This document shows positions 1-9,725 of a stretch of DNA of 64,000 nt, in pieces. Numbering within the stretch: the stretch's first letter is position 1; each line of letters opens with the position of its first letter. This DNA is from Prevotella bivia DSM 20514 (GTDB lineage: Bacteria > Bacteroidota > Bacteroidia > Bacteroidales > Bacteroidaceae). The translations under genes were made by a program, and so were the position numbers. The notes under the pieces were generated by a model, which was not told where the DNA came from, searched no databases, and saw only the letters and a list, made by a program, of their open reading frames with translations. Location: assembly GCF_000262545.1 (NCBI RefSeq), contig NZ_JH660660.1, forward strand, positions 1,830,482-1,894,481, in the 5' to 3' direction.

Positions 1-247
1 TTACCTGACCATCAGCGTTAATGATGTCGTCGGCAGTGATAATTTCTTTCCAAAGCTTTTCTGCTTGTGGATTGGTCATATCTCTGTCCTGATTAAGTGC
101 AAATAGAATTTGCTTTTGCTGATCAAGCTGTACGTTAGCATCTTGTGCTGGTTTTAGTGCTTGAAACACAAAAGCCATTAAGAAAGCTACAATAATCACA
201 AGAACAGTTGAATAAATTATTGTGTATGAATTACTACTTGTTTTCAT
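1..247 (-). CDS. nqrC: NqrC, Na+-translocating NADH:quinone reductase subunit C (N-terminal part)
   Basis: Subunit C of the six-subunit sodium-pumping NADH:quinone oxidoreductase of the inner membrane. Only the first 82 codons are inside the window. They show a short cytoplasmic start, one membrane helix at about residues 8-30, and a following polar stretch, as in NqrC. The covalent FMN-threonine site lies further along, outside the window. It starts 13 bases after nqrB stops, so it is the third gene of an nqrA-nqrB-nqrC operon that should continue with nqrD, E and F. Identification rests on position and topology as much as on sequence. Confidence 0.88.
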   Translation of the reverse strand, partial: MKTSSNSYTIIYSTVLVIIVAFLMAFVFQALKPAQDANVQLDQQKQILFALNQDRDMTNPQAEKLWKEIITADDIINADGQV

Positions 248-260
248 TCTTCACGTCTCC

Positions 261-1421
261 TTATTTTATATTAGCACGTTTTGCACGTTTGCTAATGTTA
301 GATTGAACAACACAATAATCAATAAATGGTGCGCAAAGGTTACCAAACAAGATAGCTAGCATCATACCTTCTGGATAACCAGCATTCTTCACACGCACAA
401 TGATAGCCATTGCACCTACTATGAAACCAAAAATCCATTTACCAGTCTCTGTTCGGCAAGATGTAACAGGGTCGGTAGCCATGAATACTGCACCGAAGCA
501 AAAACCACCCAACACCAAATGTTCATACCATTGTAGAGAAGAAGCACCTGTCGAGCTAAATAAGCAAGCCATAGCACCGCCACCAATAAATACGCCTAAC
601 ATTGTCTTCCAACTAGCAATACCTGTCCAAATCAAGATGATAGCACCTATTGCAATGGCTATTACTGAGGTCTCACCAACAGAGCCAGGGATCAATCCCA
701 TTATCATATCATTGACAGAAGTAGCAATGTGTGAAGCACCACCAGCTATTTCTCCAAGAGGTGTAGCCATAGTAAAGCTATCTGGTGCATCGAAGCCTAA
801 ACCACAGACCGTATTTGTATTAACCCAAACGCTATCACCTGTCATACGACTAGGGTATGCGAAGAATAAGAAAGCACGTACTAGCAGCGCAACATTAAAC
901 ACGTTCATACCTGTGCCACCAAAGATTTCCTTACCAAAGATAACGGCAAAGATAACAGCAAGAGCCAAAGTCCACAAAGGAATAGTTACAGGGCAAATCA
1001 AAGGAATTAAGATACCCGAAACCAAATAGCCTTCTTGGATTTCTTCACCTTTCCATTGCGCCCAAGCAAATTCAACGCCTAAGCCAACAATATAAGACAC
1101 TAAAATATTAGGTAATAGTGCAAGGAAGCCGTAAGCGAACATACCAAAGCATGTAGCCTCTGCTAGCTTACCAGCTGCTAACGCATTCTGATAACCTATA
1201 TTGTACATACCAAATAGCATTGCTGGGATTAAAGAGATCACCACAATACTCATGATACGCTTTGAATCAATAGCGTCATGGATAGATACGCCACTCTTAG
1301 ATGTCTCATTAGGAACATATAAGAAAGTATCAAATCCGTCAAAGACACTCTTGAAAGCATGTAGCTTGCCACCCTTTTCAAAGTTAGGGCGTAGCTTATC
1401 AAGATAATTTCTTAAACTCAT
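261..1421 (-). CDS. nqrB: NqrB, Na+-translocating NADH:quinone reductase subunit B
   Basis: Integral membrane subunit of the Nqr complex; binds riboflavin and covalent FMN and forms part of the sodium path. The protein has 386 residues, slightly shorter than proteobacterial NqrB, and is mostly hydrophobic with about ten predicted helices (first near residues 56-72). The sequence DSFTMAT at residues 214-220 fits the flavinylation pattern Dxx(S/T)xA(T/S), making T220 the likely FMN attachment site. In many NqrB proteins the corresponding motif is SGAT. The gene lies 39 bases after nqrA and 13 bases before nqrC. The ApbE flavin transferase encoded at 55000-56016 is the obvious candidate to modify it. 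Confidence 0.96.
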   Translation of the reverse strand: MSLRNYLDKLRPNFEKGGKLHAFKSVFDGFDTFLYVPNETSKSGVSIHDAIDSKRIMSIVVISLIPAMLFGMYNIGYQNALAAGKLAEATCFGMFAYGFLALLPNILVSYIVGLGVEFAWAQWKGEEIQEGYLVSGILIPLICPVTIPLWTLALAVIFAVIFGKEIFGGTGMNVFNVALLVRAFLFFAYPSRMTGDSVWVNTNTVCGLGFDAPDSFTMATPLGEIAGGASHIATSVNDMIMGLIPGSVGETSVIAIAIGAIILIWTGIASWKTMLGVFIGGGAMACLFSSTGASSLQWYEHLVLGGFCFGAVFMATDPVTSCRTETGKWIFGFIVGAMAIIVRVKNAGYPEGMMLAILFGNLCAPFIDYCVVQSNISKRAKRANIK

Positions 1422-1460
1422 ATTTAAAGTTAGTTTTATGAATAAATGGGTGATCCCCCA

Positions 1461-2819
1461 TTAAGCATTTTCTTTTCTAAGCAGATTAAGACCTTCACGA
1501 ACGATTTTTTGAAGCTCTAATTTTGAACTGTCTACAAATTCTGCTAGTGCAAAGTCTTCTGGACTTACCTCGTAGATACCCAATTGCTCTTGTTTATCAA
1601 TGTTACCAGCAATAATAGCTTTGATAAGGTATTCTCCATAAATATCCATTGGTAATACTTTGTCGTATTCGCCACTCATAATCATGTGTCGTTCGCCACC
1701 CTTGATACGAGCGTCTAGGTCATACTCTTTCTTCTTTCCAAATAGCCAACTAAAGTAGCTACGTGAAGTAGAAAAAGTGTTGAGACGAGGCATAATCCAG
1801 CCTGCTAACTCATTAACATCATCACCTTCAGGAATAGCAGTGATCTCTGATGTGAGTGCACCAACAACGCTTTCCGCATTTGCGATGGTACCAGTTAGTG
1901 GATTACCTTTTAATATACGTGCATTTCTAGTTTTGTCAACATTGTCAACAAGTATATCCTTTATAGGCGTACCCACTAAGGCGTTTACATAGCCTGTTTG
2001 CTTCATTAAGCTACCTGCAATGGCAACCTTGCGAGTAAGGTTTACTTTACCAGTGTTAAACAAGCGTCCAATGAAAAGAACAACGGTAGGATCAATTGTC
2101 CATACCACTTCTCCTTTATTTACAGGGGCTAAATGGTTGACTTGCACACCAACATTACCTGCGGGGCAAGGACCATCAAAGATGTTTATTTCTACATCCT
2201 TAGCACCTATAAGTGCTGGAGCAGTTTGCTTTGCACCTAATCCTAAGAAAACTTTAGCAACCTTAGCTAAGGCAGACAATCCTGTTTGAAAATCAGCTTC
2301 TTGTCCTTTTAATTCATACTCGAAATCACCTTGTAAGGGTTTGTCTCTTAATGCAGAAACAAAAATTGCTTTTGGTGTCTGCCCATATTCAGCACACACA
2401 TCATAAGGCAATTGGTGGATATAGCCAAATAGTCCTGCATCAATGATACTTTTTAAAATGCTTTCAGACGATAACTTATTGATGTCTTTTGTTCCAAAAT
2501 CAATAGATTGTTGTGTCTCGTCTGGTTTTACCTTTACTAAAAGAACTTTACGTCTCTCACCGCGAACAATGCTAGTAACAGTGCCACTTACTGGAGAAGC
2601 AAAGCCAATTTCAGGAGATTTTTTTTCTACGAATAAGAACTGTCCAGCTAAAACATGATCGCCTTCTTGAACAACAACTTTAGGAGTTACCCCTACAAAA
2701 TCTTCTGGCGAAAGTGCATATTCGCTAGGTTGATTTATGGTATAAGGTAAATTCTGTAATAAAGCGCGTCCTTTTAGGTTTATGTCTAAGCCTTTTCGTA
2801 ACTTAATTACATTAGCCAT
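1461..2819 (-). CDS. nqrA: NqrA, Na+-translocating NADH:quinone reductase subunit A
   Basis: Peripheral cytoplasmic subunit of the Nqr complex, implicated in quinone interaction. It has 452 residues, the normal family length, and no membrane helix. The N-terminal region up to about residue 100 contains the barrel-sandwich-like domain shared with RnfC-type proteins (VVVQEGDHVLAGQ region), and the C-terminal half is the usual NqrA domain. First gene of the nqr operon. A -7 element at 2867-2875 on the minus strand gives it a leader of about 40 bases. The ATG at 2817-2819 begins a conserved N-terminus (MANVIKLRKGLDI), so the start is secure. Confidence 0.96.
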   Translation of the reverse strand: MANVIKLRKGLDINLKGRALLQNLPYTINQPSEYALSPEDFVGVTPKVVVQEGDHVLAGQFLFVEKKSPEIGFASPVSGTVTSIVRGERRKVLLVKVKPDETQQSIDFGTKDINKLSSESILKSIIDAGLFGYIHQLPYDVCAEYGQTPKAIFVSALRDKPLQGDFEYELKGQEADFQTGLSALAKVAKVFLGLGAKQTAPALIGAKDVEINIFDGPCPAGNVGVQVNHLAPVNKGEVVWTIDPTVVLFIGRLFNTGKVNLTRKVAIAGSLMKQTGYVNALVGTPIKDILVDNVDKTRNARILKGNPLTGTIANAESVVGALTSEITAIPEGDDVNELAGWIMPRLNTFSTSRSYFSWLFGKKKEYDLDARIKGGERHMIMSGEYDKVLPMDIYGEYLIKAIIAGNIDKQEQLGIYEVSPEDFALAEFVDSSKLELQKIVREGLNLLRKENA

Positions 2820-2866
2820 AATATTTTATATAAGTAATTTTTATAATCATATTATATTTAAACTAT

Positions 2867-2875
2867 GCAAAAGTA
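2867..2875 (-). promoter_or_regulatory. -7 promoter element of the nqr operon
   Basis: Reads TACTTTTGC on the minus strand, matching the Bacteroidetes TAnnTTTG consensus. Transcription should begin about 40 bases before nqrA. No convincing -33 TTTG box is visible. Confidence 0.6.
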
Positions 2876-2940
2876 CCAAAAAATAAGTGCATGCTGAAAA
2901 AATCTAAATGATAATTTCGAGCAAAACGCCTTTTTTTAAG

Positions 2941-2949
2941 TAACTTTGC
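2941..2949 (+). promoter_or_regulatory. -7 promoter element of tamB
   Basis: TAACTTTGC, a full match to TAnnTTTG. It ends only 7 bases before the TTG start codon of tamB, so the transcript should carry almost no leader. Confidence 0.55.
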
Positions 2950-2956
2950 TGCTGGA

Positions 2957-5900
2957 TTGAAAAAACTAAGACTCATTGTAAAGTGGACAATACAAACTAT
3001 CCTATTAGTTTATATTGTGATTATTGTACTGCTACATCTTCCAGCAGTACAACGTGTCGTGGGAACAAGTGTCGCTAAGGCTATTTCTGAAAAACTTGGA
3101 ACAAAAGTTAGGATTGAAAGAGTGGATCTTGGCTTTCTTAATCGTATAGTTATTGATAATATCGTAATTTATGATCAGCATAATCATCAAATGTTATCAA
3201 CAGCCCGTTTAGCTGCTCAAGTAGATATTATCCCTCTCATTAAAACAGGTTCTGTTTTTATTTCTTCAGCTCAGTTATTTGGCTTGCATGCAGTATTAAA
3301 TAAGCCAAATGCTAATGCCCCTGCCAATTATCAATTTGTTTTAGATTCTTTGGCATCTAAGGATAAAATAACAAAAAGTAAACTTGATTTGGCTATTAAT
3401 AGTCTTGTTATACGCAATGGCTTCTTGAAATACGATCAGCTTGATGCTCCAAAACAAGTTGGGCAGTTTACCCCTAAACATCTTCAATTAGAAAACCTTT
3501 CAGGGCATATTGTTCTCGATCATGTTACGAACGATATGATCAATGCTGATGTTAAATCGCTAAGTTTAAAAGAGAAAAGTGGGTTTACGCTTGATAAATT
3601 ACGCTTTCATCTATTTGCTGATAAGCAGTGTGCAGAATTATCACAATTAGAGATAGTTACGCCAAATAGCAAATTGATAGGTGCAAAAGCTAACGCTCGT
3701 TATCGTTTTGTAAATGGCAAGCTTGATAGATCTACGCTTAATGCAAATGTTGAAATAAAGAATGCGAATATTCTAGCTTCCGATTTTCAAGCCATTGCTC
3801 CTGTATTGAAGAAACTAAACAAGAAAATCCGACTCTCTCTTACTTCTCAATATAAAGGGAATAAAATTGATATTTCCCTATTTCAGCTATCCTCTGCCGA
3901 TAAATCCTTGTTGGTAAAAACTAAGGGATATGTGGATCTGAGTACTCATGTACCTACAATTCATTTCAAGGCCGACCCAATTAAGATTAATACAGAAACT
4001 CTTACGCTTATTGATCGTCTTTTCGGTTTGAAACTCCCTAAGCAGGTAATGAATTTAGGCGATATTTATTATCGTGGTACTATTCACACTGCCCAACATT
4101 TTGTAGCAGTAAAAGGTAATCTGAGAAGTGGGGCAGGGCAGGCTAAAATAGATCTTAATTTACGTAGAAAAGCTCTTCGATTAGTTTTGCATACTCCGTC
4201 AATAAATATGGGGCAAATCACTGGTAATCCTAAGTTAGGTAGTGTTTCTGCTGATATTCAACTTGCAGGAACTACTGATCTTAAAACCATGAATGTGGAT
4301 GCTAATATTCCTCTTTTCGATTATAATCATTATTCATATAAGAACCTATTTATAAAAGGTTTGTATATGAATGATCGTTTTGAAGGAAAAGCGAGTTTAC
4401 ACGATCCTAATGGCGCTTTCTCTTTTGATGGAATGATTGCTAATATTCGTCAGTTTTTAGCAAAGAAGAATAAATTAGTCGTTGATGCAAAAGTTGTTGC
4501 TACCCATCTTAATCTAGCCAATCTTCAGCTTACTGATGCGCTGGGGCATCGCACTATGAGTTTCGAGTCTTCTCTCAAAGGGTCAGCTTCTAGTTTTGAT
4601 GATATAGATGGTTTTCTTGAAATGTCAAATGTTTCAGTTGTGGGAGAAGGTAAAAACTTTGCAATGAATGGATTACGAGTGAAATCATACAATGGAATAT
4701 TAAATAAAAGCCTTGATGTTGAGAGTGATTTTGGCGATGCTCATATCAGCGGACTGTACGATTTTTCTACCCTTGTACAGAGTTTCAAAAACGTAGTTCA
4801 TACCTACCTTCCTAGCCTTGCTCGTAATGGCTTTGGCTATTTGCCTGTCAATAAGCATAACAATTTTGTTTTTGATGTTCAGATTAATAGTTGTGAGGCT
4901 TTAAAAGACTATATCAACATTCCTTTAAAACTCAATAGTCCGCTTGTTATCAATGGTCGGCTTAATGAGAAAGCACGTATCCTTGATCTTTTCTTTATGT
5001 CAAGAGATGCGGTTTATGCTGGCAATCAAATTAAAAATATTGAACTTACGATTGCTACTAAAAACAATAGCCTTGTTACCACTATTGATGGCGAATACAA
5101 TAATGTTAAAGGGCAACATATATATATAAATAGTTTGGCAGATATAAGCAATGATAAAATTGCATCTAGCATTAATTACTTTGCACCGGGACATACGACT
5201 TTAAAAGGTAAGGTGAATAGCGATATTTCCTTTTATAATAAGAGAGGCTACCTTGCTACACGTGTCCACTTCCATCCTTCTGATGTAAGTATTGACACCG
5301 TTCGACTAATGCTTCAACCCTCTGATATTGAGTATTATCGTAAAAACTTAATTATTGACCATTTTGAAATTTCAAATAAAACACAACATATTATTGTAAA
5401 TGGTAAGACTTCGGGCAACCCTGAAGACTCACTCATCGTTCAGCTCAAGGATATTGATGTGCCTTATATTCTCGATTTAGTCAATTTTCATAGTGTCGAT
5501 TTTGGTGGATTAGCTTCTGGTACAGCGTCTGTTAAGTCTGTTTTCTCTCACCCCATTGCTAAAGCCAATCTTGTAGTGAAAGATTTTACGTTCCAAGATG
5601 GTGATATGGGCGAGCTTACAGCCAACGCCTATTATGAAAACAAGGAAGGCATTATCTATATTGATGCTAAAGCTTTTGCTGATGATAATTCCTATACTGA
5701 TGTTAAAGGGTATGTCGACCTAAAAAACAGCTATATTAATCTACCTATTTACGCTCATAACACAAAACTCTACTTTATGCAGAGCTTCTGCGACTCATTT
5801 ATGGATCGTATAAACGGCTCTGCTACAGGTTGGTGCAAAGTGGTAGGGCCTCTCGATGAGGTTAATCTTGAAGGCGATCTAAGAGCTAATGGCAATATGT

Positions 5901-7423
5901 ATATCAAACCCATAGGAACAGCCTATACACTAGAAAATTGCCACGTTACAATGCTCCCCAATGAGATTATTTTTGACAAGGATACCATTCGAGATGCTAA
6001 AGGAAATATAGGAATTGTAACGGGAGGTTTGAAGCACGAAAATTTGAAAAACCTTACTTATAATGTGAATATTGCAGCCAACAACTTATTATGTTACAAT
6101 TTTCCACGTCAAGTAGCTAAGGAGTCGTTTTGGGGCGTTGTCTTTGGTACTGGTACTTGCAATATTACAGGAGGGGCAGGCGAAACTACGCTAGATGTAA
6201 ACCTCTCTCCAGAACCTAATACCCATATTATTTACAATGCTGCTCAAACGGCTTCTTTAGAGGAAAATAAGTTTATTAGATGGAAAAATGTTCAAAGAGA
6301 TTCTGTTTTGATACCAGAGATAAAACCTGACTCGCTTAACAAAGAAATTATTACTACTTTGCCAAGCAAGGACGTAGTTTTCCGTGATTTCAATACAGCG
6401 AGTGATCTCCGCATGAATTTCCTCTTTAATTGCAACCCTAATCTCACGCTAGAGGTAATCATGGACGAGGTGTCTCACGACAATATTCTCCTCAATGGCT
6501 ATGGAGGCATCCGTGCCACCTATTATAATAAGGGAGCTTTTCAAATGTATGGTAATCTCTTCTTGGATCATGGCTTGTATAACCTCACCATTCAGAATGC
6601 CATTAAGAAAACTTTCGTTTTCCAACCCTCTTCTACAATTGCCTTTGGTGGCGATCCGTTTAATGCTACGCTTAATTTGCAAGGTGTATATTCGCTCAGC
6701 TCTGTGCCTCTTAGCGATTTACAGTTAGGGCAATCGTTCTCAACCAATAATACTAAAGTAAACTGTTTGCTCGATATTAAAGGAACCCCAAGCGCACCCA
6801 GCGTGTCCTTTGGCATTGATCTCCCAAATCTTTCTAATGATGCGCAACAAATGGTACATTCTTTACTCAATTCGGAAGAAGACCTCCATCAGCAAGCACT
6901 CTATTTGCTTGCAGTGGGAAGATTTTATCCACAAGTAAGTAATAATGCCCAACAAACAGATGCTGCCCAGCACCGCACCTCGTTGGCAATGCAGAGCTTG
7001 CTGTCGGGTACATTGTCTCAGCAAATTAATACCGTTTTGTCCAATGTTATAAAGTCGAATAATTGGAATTTCGGAGCTAATATAGCCACTGGTAATGAAG
7101 GATTTAGCAATGCCGAATACGAAGGTATTTTCTCCGGTAGCTTGCTCAATAATCGCTTGTTGTTTAATGGAGAGGTGGGTTATCGTGATAATGTAGCTAC
7201 TGATAATTCTTCGTTTATAGGCGATTTCGACCTTCGTTATCTTTTACTTAAAAATGGTAATGTAGCACTTCATTTTTACAATAAAACAAACGACCGATAC
7301 TTTACACGTAACTCTCTTACAACACAGGGAGTTGGCATTATCTTGAAAAAAGATTTTACCAATTTGCGCGATCTTTTTAGTACACGTAAGAAAAAAGCCA
7401 AAAAAACAAAGCAAAATCACTGA
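2957..7423 (+). CDS. tamB: TamB-like translocation/assembly module protein (DUF490)
   Basis: Very large inner-membrane-anchored AsmA/TamB-type protein (1488 residues), thought to span the periplasm as a beta-helical groove and assist outer-membrane assembly or lipid transfer. It shows an N-terminal membrane helix at about residues 8-27, long beta-rich repetitive sequence, and a C-terminal DUF490-type domain from about residue 1050 with the typical ending (reduced to beta-strands, 'LYLLAVGRFYP' near 1315). The only in-frame start that keeps the anchor helix is TTG at 2957; an in-frame stop lies at 2912-2914. It stands alone: no tamA or tsaD is adjacent. Next gene is rpsA, which has its own promoter. 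Confidence 0.9.
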   Translation: MKKLRLIVKWTIQTILLVYIVIIVLLHLPAVQRVVGTSVAKAISEKLGTKVRIERVDLGFLNRIVIDNIVIYDQHNHQMLSTARLAAQVDIIPLIKTGSVFISSAQLFGLHAVLNKPNANAPANYQFVLDSLASKDKITKSKLDLAINSLVIRNGFLKYDQLDAPKQVGQFTPKHLQLENLSGHIVLDHVTNDMINADVKSLSLKEKSGFTLDKLRFHLFADKQCAELSQLEIVTPNSKLIGAKANARYRFVNGKLDRSTLNANVEIKNANILASDFQAIAPVLKKLNKKIRLSLTSQYKGNKIDISLFQLSSADKSLLVKTKGYVDLSTHVPTIHFKADPIKINTETLTLIDRLFGLKLPKQVMNLGDIYYRGTIHTAQHFVAVKGNLRSGAGQAKIDLNLRRKALRLVLHTPSINMGQITGNPKLGSVSADIQLAGTTDLKTMNVDANIPLFDYNHYSYKNLFIKGLYMNDRFEGKASLHDPNGAFSFDGMIANIRQFLAKKNKLVVDAKVVATHLNLANLQLTDALGHRTMSFESSLKGSASSFDDIDGFLEMSNVSVVGEGKNFAMNGLRVKSYNGILNKSLDVESDFGDAHISGLYDFSTLVQSFKNVVHTYLPSLARNGFGYLPVNKHNNFVFDVQINSCEALKDYINIPLKLNSPLVINGRLNEKARILDLFFMSRDAVYAGNQIKNIELTIATKNNSLVTTIDGEYNNVKGQHIYINSLADISNDKIASSINYFAPGHTTLKGKVNSDISFYNKRGYLATRVHFHPSDVSIDTVRLMLQPSDIEYYRKNLIIDHFEISNKTQHIIVNGKTSGNPEDSLIVQLKDIDVPYILDLVNFHSVDFGGLASGTASVKSVFSHPIAKANLVVKDFTFQDGDMGELTANAYYENKEGIIYIDAKAFADDNSYTDVKGYVDLKNSYINLPIYAHNTKLYFMQSFCDSFMDRINGSATGWCKVVGPLDEVNLEGDLRANGNMYIKPIGTAYTLENCHVTMLPNEIIFDKDTIRDAKGNIGIVTGGLKHENLKNLTYNVNIAANNLLCYNFPRQVAKESFWGVVFGTGTCNITGGAGETTLDVNLSPEPNTHIIYNAAQTASLEENKFIRWKNVQRDSVLIPEIKPDSLNKEIITTLPSKDVVFRDFNTASDLRMNFLFNCNPNLTLEVIMDEVSHDNILLNGYGGIRATYYNKGAFQMYGNLFLDHGLYNLTIQNAIKKTFVFQPSSTIAFGGDPFNATLNLQGVYSLSSVPLSDLQLGQSFSTNNTKVNCLLDIKGTPSAPSVSFGIDLPNLSNDAQQMVHSLLNSEEDLHQQALYLLAVGRFYPQVSNNAQQTDAAQHRTSLAMQSLLSGTLSQQINTVLSNVIKSNNWNFGANIATGNEGFSNAEYEGIFSGSLLNNRLLFNGEVGYRDNVATDNSSFIGDFDLRYLLLKNGNVALHFYNKTNDRYFTRNSLTTQGVGIILKKDFTNLRDLFSTRKKKAKKTKQNH

Positions 7424-7441
7424 TTTACAGATTATTATTAT

Positions 7442-7450
7442 TAACTTTGC
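7442..7450 (+). promoter_or_regulatory. -7 promoter element of rpsA
   Basis: TAACTTTGC, an exact match to the Bacteroidetes -7 consensus, lies 86 bases before the rpsA ATG. This leaves a leader of about 80 bases containing a small GGAC/GTCC hairpin. Leader-mediated autoregulation by S1 is possible but not shown. Confidence 0.6.
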
Positions 7451-7536
7451 GCTCGGTTTGGACTTATCGTGTCCTTACTTGAGAGAATTATTCATATAAA
7501 GTCTAACTTTATTAAATTATTAATTAATTAATTTTT

Positions 7537-9306
7537 ATGACAAATTTAGAAAACGTCAAGCCTCTTGATGACTTCAATTGGGACGAATTTGAGAATGGTA
7601 CAAGCGTAGATGCTAGCAAGAACGATCTTACTAAAGCTTACGATGACACGCTCAACAAAATTCAGGAAAACCAAGTTGTTGAAGGCACTGTAATCTCTGT
7701 AGATAAGAAAGAGGTTATTGTAAACATCGGTTACAAGAGCGACGGTATTATTCCTGCTTCAGAGTTCCGTTACAATCCAGAGCTAAAGGCTGGAGACAAA
7801 GTAGAAGTTTATGTTGAAAGTCAGGAAGACAAGCGTGGTCAGCTAGTTCTTTCTCACAAGAAGGCTCGTTTGCAGAAGAGCTGGGAGAACATTAACGCTG
7901 CACTTGAGAACGATGAAATTATTCAGGGTTACATCAAGAGCCGCACTAAGGGCGGTATGATCGTTGATGTATTCGGTATCGAAGCTTTCTTGCCAGGTAG
8001 CCAGATTGACGTTCACCCTATACGCGACTACGACGTATTCGTAGGTAAAACAATGGAGTTCAAGGTTGTTAAGATCAATCAGGAATTCCGCAACGTAGTT
8101 GTTTCTCACAAGGCTCTTATCGAAGCCGAGTTGGAAGCACAGCGCAAAGAAATTATCTCTCACCTAGAGAAGGGTCAGATCCTTGAAGGTACTGTTAAGA
8201 ACATCACTACATACGGTGTGTTCATCGACCTTGGTGGTGTCGACGGACTTATCCATATTACCGACCTATCTTGGGGTCGTGTAAGCGATCCTCACGAGGT
8301 TGTTACACTTGATGAGAAGATTAAGGTTGTTATCCTTGATTTCGATGAAGAGAAGAAGCGTATCGCTCTAGGTTTGAAGCAGCTTACACCTCACCCATGG
8401 GATGCTCTTGAGTCTGAGCTAAAGGTAGGCGACCACGTTAAGGGTAAGGTTGTTGTTATGGCTGACTACGGTGCATTCGTTGAAATCCAACCAGGCGTTG
8501 AAGGCTTGATCCACGTTTCTGAAATGAGTTGGAGCCAGCATCTACGTTCTGCACAAGAATTTATGAAGGTAGGCGACGAAGTAGAGGCTGTTATCCTAAC
8601 TCTTGATCGCGACGAGCGTAAGATGTCTCTAGGTATTAAGCAATTGAAGGCCGATCCATGGGAAGCTATCGAAGCTAAGTACCCTGTAGGCTCTAAGCAC
8701 ACTGCTAAGGTTCGCAACTTCACTAACTTCGGTATCTTTGTAGAACTAGAAGAAGGTGTTGATGGTTTGATCCATATTTCTGACCTTTCTTGGACTAAGA
8801 AGGTAAAGCACCCATCTGAGTTTACACAGCAGGGCGCTGAGATCGATGTTATTGTTCTTGAAATAGATAAGGAAAACCGTCGTCTAAGCCTAGGTCATAA
8901 GCAGCTAGAGGCTAATCCATGGGACGAGTACGAAACTATCTACACCCCAGGCTCTGTTCACACTGGTAAGATAACAGAAGCTATGGACAAGGGCGCTGTT
9001 ATCGCTTTGAACGAAGGCGGTGAAGGTTTTGCTACTCCTAAGCACCTTGTAAAGGAAGATGGTTCACAAGCACAGCTTGGTGAGGAACTTCCATTCGTGG
9101 TAATCGAGTTTGTTAAGGATACAAAGCGTATCATTCTTTCTCACTCTCGTACATTTGAAGAGGTTAAGGAAGAACCACGTCGTCCACGTAACAATGGTCG
9201 CAAGCAAGAAGCTACCGCACAGATTAACAATGTAGCTGCAGGTACTTCTCTTGGTGATCTTGATGTTCTTGCAGATCTTAAGAAGAAGATGGAAGGCGGT
9301 AAGTAA
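7537..9306 (+). CDS. rpsA: 30S ribosomal protein S1
   Basis: RNA-binding ribosomal protein that helps mRNA docking. The 589-residue protein contains six S1 OB-fold domains, starting near residues 45, 127, 215, 302, 388 and 475; domains 3-5 carry the classic GLIHISDLSW-type strand. An acidic N-terminus (about 40 residues) and a basic, low-complexity C-terminal tail follow Bacteroidetes S1 style. Codon use is strongly biased to C-ending codons (aac, ttc, atc), unlike neighbouring genes, as expected for high expression. It is transcribed alone, from a promoter at 7442 to a strong terminator at 9330. Confidence 0.97.
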   Translation: MTNLENVKPLDDFNWDEFENGTSVDASKNDLTKAYDDTLNKIQENQVVEGTVISVDKKEVIVNIGYKSDGIIPASEFRYNPELKAGDKVEVYVESQEDKRGQLVLSHKKARLQKSWENINAALENDEIIQGYIKSRTKGGMIVDVFGIEAFLPGSQIDVHPIRDYDVFVGKTMEFKVVKINQEFRNVVVSHKALIEAELEAQRKEIISHLEKGQILEGTVKNITTYGVFIDLGGVDGLIHITDLSWGRVSDPHEVVTLDEKIKVVILDFDEEKKRIALGLKQLTPHPWDALESELKVGDHVKGKVVVMADYGAFVEIQPGVEGLIHVSEMSWSQHLRSAQEFMKVGDEVEAVILTLDRDERKMSLGIKQLKADPWEAIEAKYPVGSKHTAKVRNFTNFGIFVELEEGVDGLIHISDLSWTKKVKHPSEFTQQGAEIDVIVLEIDKENRRLSLGHKQLEANPWDEYETIYTPGSVHTGKITEAMDKGAVIALNEGGEGFATPKHLVKEDGSQAQLGEELPFVVIEFVKDTKRIILSHSRTFEEVKEEPRRPRNNGRKQEATAQINNVAAGTSLGDLDVLADLKKKMEGGK

Positions 9307-9329
9307 TACTTACTCCCCCTATATATAAT

Positions 9330-9369
9330 AAGGTGTGCTTAGCCCATTTGGCTAAGCACACCTTTTTTT
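9330..9369 (+). terminator. Rho-independent terminator of rpsA
   Basis: Perfect 15-bp stem (9330-9344 with 9350-9364), loop CATTT, then a run of T. Located 24 bases after the rpsA stop codon. Confidence 0.93.
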
Positions 9370-9725
9370 ATGCTGAAAAAAGGATATCTTACCACAGAAA
9401 CAAGCATTCCTAAAGTTTTCCGCCAACGCCCTTAAATCGTTCTATAAAGGCAACGATCTTTTGGAACTTGCATCGTTCTTTTATTCCCTTTCTAAAGCGT
9501 AGCAATATGTTATAATATGTTGATAAATAATGGTTTATGTGGTAAAAGATGACCTTTCTTTTGATAAATGCTATGCTTTTATTCTTGTTTTTAATTTATT
9601 TTTGGTGGAAAAATAAATTAAAATCAAAGTAAAAATAAATTATTTTTGTTTTTAAAGATTACCTTTTGATAGTAGAAATGCCATATTTTTTCGATAAAAA
9701 GGTGATAAAGTTTCAATAGAATGCT
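9370..9725. other. Gene-free spacer with an AT-rich hairpin
   Basis: No convincing gene. Contains TTTTAATTTATTTTT at 9589-9603 facing its exact complement at 9609-9623 across a 5-base loop (GGTGG), followed by a second AAAAATAAATTATTTTT stretch at 9631-9647. A degenerate AAAAGATGACCTTT word occurs near 9544. The same AT-rich hairpin type recurs beside the other repeat array, at 47727-47754. Confidence 0.6.

Noticed and set aside
400..1029. Reading frame antisense to nqrB (210 codons)
   Set aside because: Shadow of the NqrB coding sequence; proline-rich low-complexity product without promoter or family match.
6449..6870. Overlapping reading frames inside tamB on both strands
   Set aside because: They are shadows of the tamB coding sequence with no independent start signals.
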